Below, one piece after another: positions 6,663-10,613 of a stretch of DNA of 10,613 nucleotides (position 1 is the stretch's first letter; each line of letters starts with the position of its first letter). The notes beneath the pieces are model-generated. The model saw only the letters and a program-made list of their open reading frames with translations. It was not told where the DNA came from and searched no databases. Position numbers and translations under genes: made by a program. Where the stretch lies: assembly GCA_003153655.1 (NCBI GenBank), contig PMAK01000111.1:8584-19196 (forward strand), given 5' to 3'. Origin of the DNA: Phycisphaerales bacterium (GTDB lineage: Bacteria; Planctomycetota; Phycisphaerae; Tepidisphaerales; Tepidisphaeraceae).

Positions 6663-7465
6663 AGCCGAGAAAGGAAGAGGAAGGCGGCAAGGACGCTGCC
6701 GATCGAGCCGCAGACGATTCCGGCGATGGCCATTCCGCGGCCGCCGCGATTGGCCGACTCGGCGCTGACGGCCTGCCGCACCCCAACGATGCCGAAGATT
6801 ATGGCGAGCAGGGAAGGGATGAAGATAAAAAACGTCAGCAGGCCGATGATCCCGAGGACGAGCGATGCCACGCAAAATCCGTTGTTCGCGCCGACTGCAT
6901 CGACGGTGGTTCCTTCCATCGTGAACGGCATGCCGCAGCTCCTGCAATTGTTATAGGTGATCGGACTGCTCGCCGAACATCTGGGGCAAATGATGAATTG
7001 TTTGCCATCGTTCGTGCGCTGGATTTTGGGTGCGCGAGCGCCAGCGGCTGCGTATGCGTGAACGGGGTGCGGGTCCTGTTTGATGATCTGCCGGGTTTTG
7101 GGATCGATCAGGCGGTTGTAGCGGTCGAGAATGGGAATGGTGATCTGGTTGCCGCAGGTTGGGCATTGCCCTTCCTGTGCGGCCATGGATTCGGTGGCTT
7201 CCAGGCGGCTGGAGCAGTATCCACAATTGAAGCCATATCTTCGACCAGAAAATCGCGGGCTTCCGGCGGGACGCTGAAGCCCGATGGCAGGGCCAACACC
7301 AGCGGTAATCACACCGCGATTACCCGCTGCCGCGCCTGCGGCCACTGTCTCTGGCACCGGCACGCGTAGCGTCGTGCGGCAGACCGGACATCGCAGCAAT
7401 GATCCCGCCTGGGCCGCCTCAGCCGAAAGGGAGGTCCGGCAAATATGGCAGGGGAAGACGATCAT
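6659..7465 (-). CDS. Membrane protein with zinc-ribbon-like CxxC pairs and DUF4190-like C-terminus (268 aa)
   Basis: Function is unknown. Three zinc-ribbon-like modules, each with two CxxC knuckles, are visible: Cys6/9 with 26/29, Cys81/84 with 101/104, and Cys160/163 with 174/177. They are separated by linkers; the first linker (32-78) is low-complexity, rich in Ala and Gly. The C-terminus carries two hydrophobic segments, about 198-229 (SLVLGIIGLLTFFIFIPSLL) and 246-266, joined by a short loop with GRGMAIAGIV. This is the DUF4190 pattern often found behind zinc ribbons in Planctomycetota. The protein is probably anchored in the inner membrane with the ribbons in the cytoplasm. The start is ATG at 7465; a TTG at 7477 is possible but lies upstream of the predicted transcription start. 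No Shine-Dalgarno sequence is seen. The gene ends 4 bp inside the ATPase gene, so no intergenic terminator can separate the two. Confidence 0.85.
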   Translation of the reverse strand: MIVFPCHICRTSLSAEAAQAGSLLRCPVCRTTLRVPVPETVAAGAAAGNRGVITAGVGPAIGLQRPAGSPRFSGRRYGFNCGYCSSRLEATESMAAQEGQCPTCGNQITIPILDRYNRLIDPKTRQIIKQDPHPVHAYAAAGARAPKIQRTNDGKQFIICPRCSASSPITYNNCRSCGMPFTMEGTTVDAVGANNGFCVASLVLGIIGLLTFFIFIPSLLAIIFGIVGVRQAVSAESANRGGRGMAIAGIVCGSIGSVLAAFLFLSRL

Positions 7466-7479
7466 GGCGTGAGGCAACT

Positions 7480-7508
7480 ATCGTAGAATGCCCATTGCCG
7501 ATTGCCAA
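7480..7508 (-). promoter_or_regulatory. Candidate promoter of the zinc-ribbon membrane protein gene
   Basis: On the minus strand TTGGCA (7508-7503) and TACGAT (7485-7480) are exactly 17 bp apart, matching consensus at five and four of six positions. The predicted transcription start near 7473 leaves a leader of only about 8 nt before the ATG, in keeping with the lack of a Shine-Dalgarno sequence. The -35 box lies inside the heptamer repeat. Confidence 0.4.
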
Positions 7509-7521
7509 ATGCCGAATATGG
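7487..7521. repeat. Short tandem heptamer repeat, four units plus a degenerate fifth
   Basis: The units are AATGCCC, ATTGCCG, ATTGCCA and AATGCCG, followed by the imperfect AATATGG, giving a consensus AWTGCCR with strict 7-bp spacing. It lies in the non-coding gap between the zinc-ribbon gene and the 138-residue gene. Short tandem heptamers of this kind are known from intergenic DNA of several bacterial groups; the function here is unknown. Confidence 0.6.
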
Positions 7522-7562
7522 GGAAGCATTTCAATTGGTCACGGGCAAGCTTCCGAGGACCG

Positions 7563-7979
7563 TCATCGCCCGGCATCCGATTTGACCTTCAAGCCCTTAA
7601 ATCGGACGCATTTCAGCCGACGGCACTGTCGCAGAGCGGCATCGGAAAGCGCCTTACGCATGAGGCCGGCGGTGTCAGATGAACCGAAGCCCATGGCATC
7701 AAGACGTGCCTCCACTCGGCCATCGCCGAGCGGCTGAACGCGAAAAATCAGGTAGGCGGCCGGCTTGCCACCGGCGAATGCGGCGATCACACTTTGACGT
7801 GCTGAGAGCCAACCGTCTTCATCGAGGAGCAGAACATTGCGATCGCCCAGGCGGCTGATCAGCTTCAGCAGAGCCGGCCAGCGCGCATGTGAATGATCAA
7901 CCGTTTCAATCCGCGGCTTTTTGCTAGACGCTCGCGCCTCGGCGGGGCGGACGGTTCGTTTTTTTCGTTGTATCGCCAT
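7563..7979 (-). CDS. Hypothetical protein, possibly a small degenerate GNAT-like fold (138 aa)
   Basis: I do not recognise this protein. Residues 1-25 are a basic, disordered-looking tail (AIQRKKRTVRPAEARASSKK). The rest alternates strands and helices: a helix near 33-44, then VLLLDEDGWLSARQSVIAAF, AAYLIFRVQP, VEARLDAMGF, a helix at 103-117, and LKCVRFKGLKV. This order loosely recalls an acetyltransferase (GNAT) core, but the usual Q/RxxGxG acetyl-CoA loop is absent, so the idea is weak. The basic tail could bind nucleic acid. The start is ATG at 7979, with GAGG 6 nt upstream; a GTG at 7991 is an alternative. Reality of the gene is supported by the ribosome binding site, a full-length open frame with normal composition, and no better overlapping frame. 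It stands alone, about 220 bp downstream of the GH43 gene. Confidence 0.65.
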   Translation of the reverse strand: MAIQRKKRTVRPAEARASSKKPRIETVDHSHARWPALLKLISRLGDRNVLLLDEDGWLSARQSVIAAFAGGKPAAYLIFRVQPLGDGRVEARLDAMGFGSSDTAGLMRKALSDAALRQCRRLKCVRFKGLKVKSDAGR

Positions 7980-8198
7980 GATCTGCCTCACTTCACCTGA
8001 ACTCCACTATCTCACAGCTGAGTCAGAAATCAAAACGCGGCACTGCCGGATATATTTTGCCCGCTGCCACGGTATGCGCGGAATTGGCTGACCCGTCAAG
8101 GATTGAAGCGTGTGCGGTACGCGGAATCGGGCGTGCAATTCTAATGCGCCGGCAGCAAAGAACAGGGATTTATAATGCTGGGCGTCCTTCGACTTTCG
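7980..8198. other. Non-coding gap between GH43 gene and 138-aa gene
   Basis: No gene is supported in these 219 bp. On the minus strand a weak promoter-like pair, TTGATT and GATAGT 16 bp apart, lies roughly 20-50 bp upstream of the 138-residue gene. GACGAAAGTC, overlapping the GH43 stop, forms only a 3-bp stem and is not a credible terminator. A plus-strand TATAAT (8171-8176) has no matching -35 box. Confidence 0.4.
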
Positions 8199-9827
8199 TC
8201 ATTTTCCAAATCGAAACCAATCCACATCCGCAAAGCCTTTGGAAGATTTGCCAACCGATGAATTGCAAAATAGCCCGACTTTGGCGCCGATCCAGAGATC
8301 ATTTGCAGCGGCAAACGCCGGGCCGATATCAGTAAATCGCTTGTCGTCGGAACTGTAGCCGAAAACGCAGACGCCGCCTGGACTGACTTTGACGCGGAGA
8401 AAAACTTTGTCGCCGGGGATTGTTACTGAATCGGTTTCGATATCCGATCCGGGAAGAGGATTGCCGTTCCAATGGGTCGGCCGATGGGCGATAAAAGCCG
8501 TGCGGATGATCTTCAGGCCAGCGGGATTCTTTTCGACCTGAAGAGCGCCGGTTGAAAGTCCGGCGACCACAAGTCCGGCCCGATCGCCATCACCCAGCTT
8601 GGCGAGATCGAGGCTCGTCGTTACGCTAAATGCTTCCGCGGGAAATTTCTGAAGTAATAGATTTGGATGGTCGAACAACGCTGCCGGCGTGGCAGACGTG
8701 ACTGCTTTCATTCGCAAAAACCCGGGTCGCTCCGCCAATGAAATCCAGTCATCCTGAAAGTTCGCCCACGATTGCCATTGAAGGCTGAGCGCCGGCTGAT
8801 CGAATTCATCGCTGGTTTGTGGAACGGCAATGGGCCAGGTTTTGCCGACATCCGGTTTAGCGTGAGACGTTACCGGTTCGCCGGCATCGCCCATGATTGA
8901 CCAATCATCGACCCACCGAACTGGTTCAAGATGGATGATCCGACCATAGGGCAGGTATTCCTGAAAGTGGATGAACCAATCCTGGCCGGTCTGGGTTTGG
9001 ACCCAAGCGCCCTGGTGGGGGCCGTTGATGTTTGTTTTGCCTTGCCGGAGGACGACGCGGGAATCGTAGGGACCGTAGATATTTTTGGCGCGGAAGACGA
9101 TCTGGTATCCGCCGCCAACTCCGCCGCCGGGGGCCATGATGTAGTAATAGCCGTTGCGCTTGTAGAGCTTGGGGCCTTCGAGGGTGGTGTAGTTGGCATC
9201 CTTGCCGTCGAAGACGCGCTTGCCGTCGTCGAGTAGCTTTGTTCCATCGGGACTCATGCGATTGATATCGAGCGCGTTGCTGATGCCCGCGCGGGAGCCG
9301 GCGAAGCCGTGAATCAGATAGGCGTTGCCATCGTCGTCCCAGAACGGACAGGTGTCGATCCAACCTTTGGAGTCTTTGACGCGCACGAGAGGATTCCACG
9401 GGCCGGTGGGATTGGTGGTCTTTGCCATGAATATGCCGTTGTCAGGATCGCCGAAGAATATGTAGAACTGTCCGTCATGAAATCGAATGGCCGGGGCCCA
9501 GACACCGCAGCCGTGGACGGGGGTGTTGAAGCGCTCGACCGGGTATTTATTGATGGCATGGCCGATGATTGTCCAGTTGACGAGGTCCATGGAGTGCAGG
9601 ATTGGCAGGCCTGGGAAGCAACTGAAGCTGGAGGCTGTCAGATAGAAATCATTGCCTACGCGAATGACATCGGGGTCGGAATAGTCCGCGAAAATGATGG
9701 GATTCTTGTAGGTTCCGTCGCCGTTGTCGGGGGACCAGAGTTGCGGCTGTTGGGCGAGGGAGATCGGCGCACAAGGACCGATCAGCAAGAGGAGGGGCAG
9801 AAGCCAGCGTCGATTACTTTGATACAT
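8199..9827 (-). CDS. Secreted GH43 beta-xylosidase/alpha-L-arabinofuranosidase-like enzyme (542 aa)
   Basis: This is a predicted exported five-bladed beta-propeller glycosidase (family GH43) acting on xylan or arabinoxylan side chains or oligomers. Residues 1-25 form a signal peptide (RRWLLPLLLLIGP, then ISLA cleavage). The catalytic set is visible: general base Asp51 in YSDPDVIR, pKa-modulating Asp158 in WIDTCPFWDDDG, and general acid Glu217 in TLEGPKLYKRNGYYY. The segment FYLTASSFSCFPGLPILHS is typical of xylosidase/arabinofuranosidase subfamilies. From about 340 to the end there is a concanavalin-like beta-sandwich of the GH43_C2 type (DEFDQPALSLQWQSWAN near its start, FADVDWFRF at its end), which in relatives helps shape the active site. 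The start is ATG at 9827 just before the signal peptide, without a Shine-Dalgarno sequence. It diverges from the SDR gene 24 bp away. Exact substrate cannot be read from sequence. Confidence 0.93.
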   Translation of the reverse strand: MYQSNRRWLLPLLLLIGPCAPISLAQQPQLWSPDNGDGTYKNPIIFADYSDPDVIRVGNDFYLTASSFSCFPGLPILHSMDLVNWTIIGHAINKYPVERFNTPVHGCGVWAPAIRFHDGQFYIFFGDPDNGIFMAKTTNPTGPWNPLVRVKDSKGWIDTCPFWDDDGNAYLIHGFAGSRAGISNALDINRMSPDGTKLLDDGKRVFDGKDANYTTLEGPKLYKRNGYYYIMAPGGGVGGGYQIVFRAKNIYGPYDSRVVLRQGKTNINGPHQGAWVQTQTGQDWFIHFQEYLPYGRIIHLEPVRWVDDWSIMGDAGEPVTSHAKPDVGKTWPIAVPQTSDEFDQPALSLQWQSWANFQDDWISLAERPGFLRMKAVTSATPAALFDHPNLLLQKFPAEAFSVTTSLDLAKLGDGDRAGLVVAGLSTGALQVEKNPAGLKIIRTAFIAHRPTHWNGNPLPGSDIETDSVTIPGDKVFLRVKVSPGGVCVFGYSSDDKRFTDIGPAFAAANDLWIGAKVGLFCNSSVGKSSKGFADVDWFRFGK

Positions 9828-9846
9828 GATGCGATAGTATTATAGA
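9819..9846 (+). promoter_or_regulatory. Candidate promoter of the SDR gene, part of a bidirectional promoter
   Basis: TTGATA (9819-9824) and TATAGA (9841-9846) are 16 bp apart, with five and four of six consensus matches. Transcription would start at about 9852-9853, that is at the ATG itself, giving a leaderless mRNA. The -35 box lies inside the first codons of the divergent GH43 gene. Confidence 0.4.
9839..9844 (-). promoter_or_regulatory. Consensus -10 box for the GH43 gene, overlapping the SDR -10 box
   Basis: The minus strand reads a perfect TATAAT here. It would place transcription start near 9832, about 5 nt before the GH43 ATG. The -35 is poor (TTGATT at 19 bp or TTGGTT at 15 bp spacing), inside the SDR coding region. 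It shares TATA (9841-9844) with the plus-strand -10, so only one direction could open at a time. Confidence 0.4.
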
Positions 9847-9851
9847 GAACA

Positions 9852-10586
9852 ATGAGCCAAACCAATCAAACTCGCGTGGCACTGATCACCGGCGGCGCGA
9901 TCCGCGTGGGGCGGGCCATCGCGCTTGGGCTGGCCGATGCGGGATTCGATGTCGCGGTTACCTATCTGAAGAACGCCCAGCCTGCGAGAGAATTGGCCGC
10001 GGAGATCGAAGGCAAATCGCGGCGGTGCATCGCCATTCACGCGGATCTGGTTGATCCGGTTGCCGGGGTGGAGGCGATCAACGCGCAATTGACGGCGAGC
10101 TTTCAACGGCTTGATGTGCTGGTGAACAACGCTTCGCTTTACGAGCGGGATAATCCGGGTGATGCGTCGCAGGCACGACGTCTGTGGGCGATTCATGTGG
10201 AGTCTCCGCTGCTGCTTTGCCGGCGATTTGCGCCGATGCTGAAGACGGCGGGGGGAGCTGTTGTGAATATGGTCGATCTGCAAGCGGAGCGGCCGACGCC
10301 GGGATATCTGGCGTATTGTGCCAGCAAGGCTGGGCTGTGGAACCTGACGCTGGGGCTGGCCCGGGAATTGGCTCCGCGCGTTCGGGTGAATGGGATCGCG
10401 CCGGGCGTGGTGGAGTGGGAGGTGGATTTGCCATTGGAGAAGCGGGAGGAATATCTTCGGCGCGTTCCGCTGGCTAGGGCGGGGACGCCGGTGGATGTTG
10501 CGAATGCGGTGAAGTTTTTGTGCGCTGGGGAGAATTATGTCACTGGGCAGATTCTGCGATTGGATGGGGGGCGGTCGATTACATAG
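9852..10586 (+). CDS. Pteridine-reductase-like SDR oxidoreductase (FolM/PTR1 type, 244 aa)
   Basis: This is a cytosolic NAD(P)H-dependent short-chain dehydrogenase/reductase. The nucleotide-binding motif TGGAIRVG (13-20) is the TGxxxRxG form of pteridine reductases, with Arg18 favouring NADPH. NNAS (92-95), Tyr155 and Lys159 (YCASK) complete the SDR core. The position usually held by catalytic Ser is Asp142, 13 residues before Tyr155, as in PTR1 and FolM, which reduce dihydrobiopterin, dihydromonapterin or dihydrofolate. The C-terminus VTGQILRLDGGRS is standard. Length (244) matches FolM-like proteins. The pteridine role is inferred from these two features; another carbonyl substrate is possible. 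ATG at 9852 has no clear Shine-Dalgarno sequence and may sit at the transcript's 5' end. Folate or biopterin genes may follow beyond the right edge; the last 27 bases show nothing. Confidence 0.88.
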   Translation: MSQTNQTRVALITGGAIRVGRAIALGLADAGFDVAVTYLKNAQPARELAAEIEGKSRRCIAIHADLVDPVAGVEAINAQLTASFQRLDVLVNNASLYERDNPGDASQARRLWAIHVESPLLLCRRFAPMLKTAGGAVVNMVDLQAERPTPGYLAYCASKAGLWNLTLGLARELAPRVRVNGIAPGVVEWEVDLPLEKREEYLRRVPLARAGTPVDVANAVKFLCAGENYVTGQILRLDGGRSIT

Positions 10587-10613
10587 TGAATGGGAGCCGC
10601 AGAGACGCTGAGA

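Noticed and set aside
8057..8335. 92-codon plus-strand open frame across the gap and the GH43 3' end
   Set aside because: No ribosome binding site, no recognisable motif, and it overlaps the conserved C-terminal end of the GH43 enzyme.
9309..9845. 178-codon plus-strand open frame
   Set aside because: It is antisense to the catalytic domain and signal peptide of the GH43 gene and has no supporting motif.

Overview
The window (10,613 bp, moderately GC-rich) carries a compact bacterial chromosomal segment with nine complete genes and one gene cut by the left edge. No phage, insertion sequence, CRISPR array, rRNA or tRNA was seen. The gene content suggests a saprophytic Gram-negative bacterium, most likely a member of the Planctomycetota. 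The reasons are secreted plant-polysaccharide hydrolases beside housekeeping genes, a zinc-ribbon/DUF4190 membrane protein, an RsmB with a CAGLGTKT-type motif, frequent lack of Shine-Dalgarno sequences, and GTG/TTG starts. This assignment is an inference from gene style, not from a marker gene.

Left block, minus strand (about 4305 down to 1): def (peptide deformylase), fmt (methionyl-tRNA formyltransferase), a secreted GH35-type beta-galactosidase-like enzyme, and rsmB (16S rRNA m5C methyltransferase, C-terminus off the window). Gaps are 6 nt, a 4-nt ATGA overlap, and 10 nt, so this reads as one operon. def, fmt and rsmB handle start-methionine formylation and deformylation and ribosome modification; the hydrolase between them is functionally foreign.

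Middle block, plus strand (4495-6662): a TPR-repeat protein of unknown function, translationally coupled (TAATG) to an ABC-type ATPase of the FepC/BtuD kind. No permease or binding protein is in the window. A 189-bp divergent region separates this pair from def. It holds back-to-back candidate promoters and a perfect 6-5-6 inverted repeat over the plus-strand -35 box.

Right block: converging on the ATPase gene with a 4-bp stop overlap is a minus-strand membrane protein with three zinc-ribbon-like CxxC pairs and a DUF4190-like tail. Upstream of it lie a heptamer tandem repeat, a 138-residue unrecognised protein, a non-coding gap of about 220 bp, and a secreted GH43 beta-xylosidase/arabinofuranosidase-like enzyme. 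The GH43 gene diverges from a pteridine-reductase-like SDR gene; the two start codons are only 24 bp apart and the candidate -10 boxes overlap.

I did not find a convincing new multi-gene system. The points most worth checking are the hydrolase embedded in the def-fmt-rsmB operon, the TPR-ATPase couple, and the compact bidirectional promoter predicted to give leaderless or nearly leaderless transcripts.
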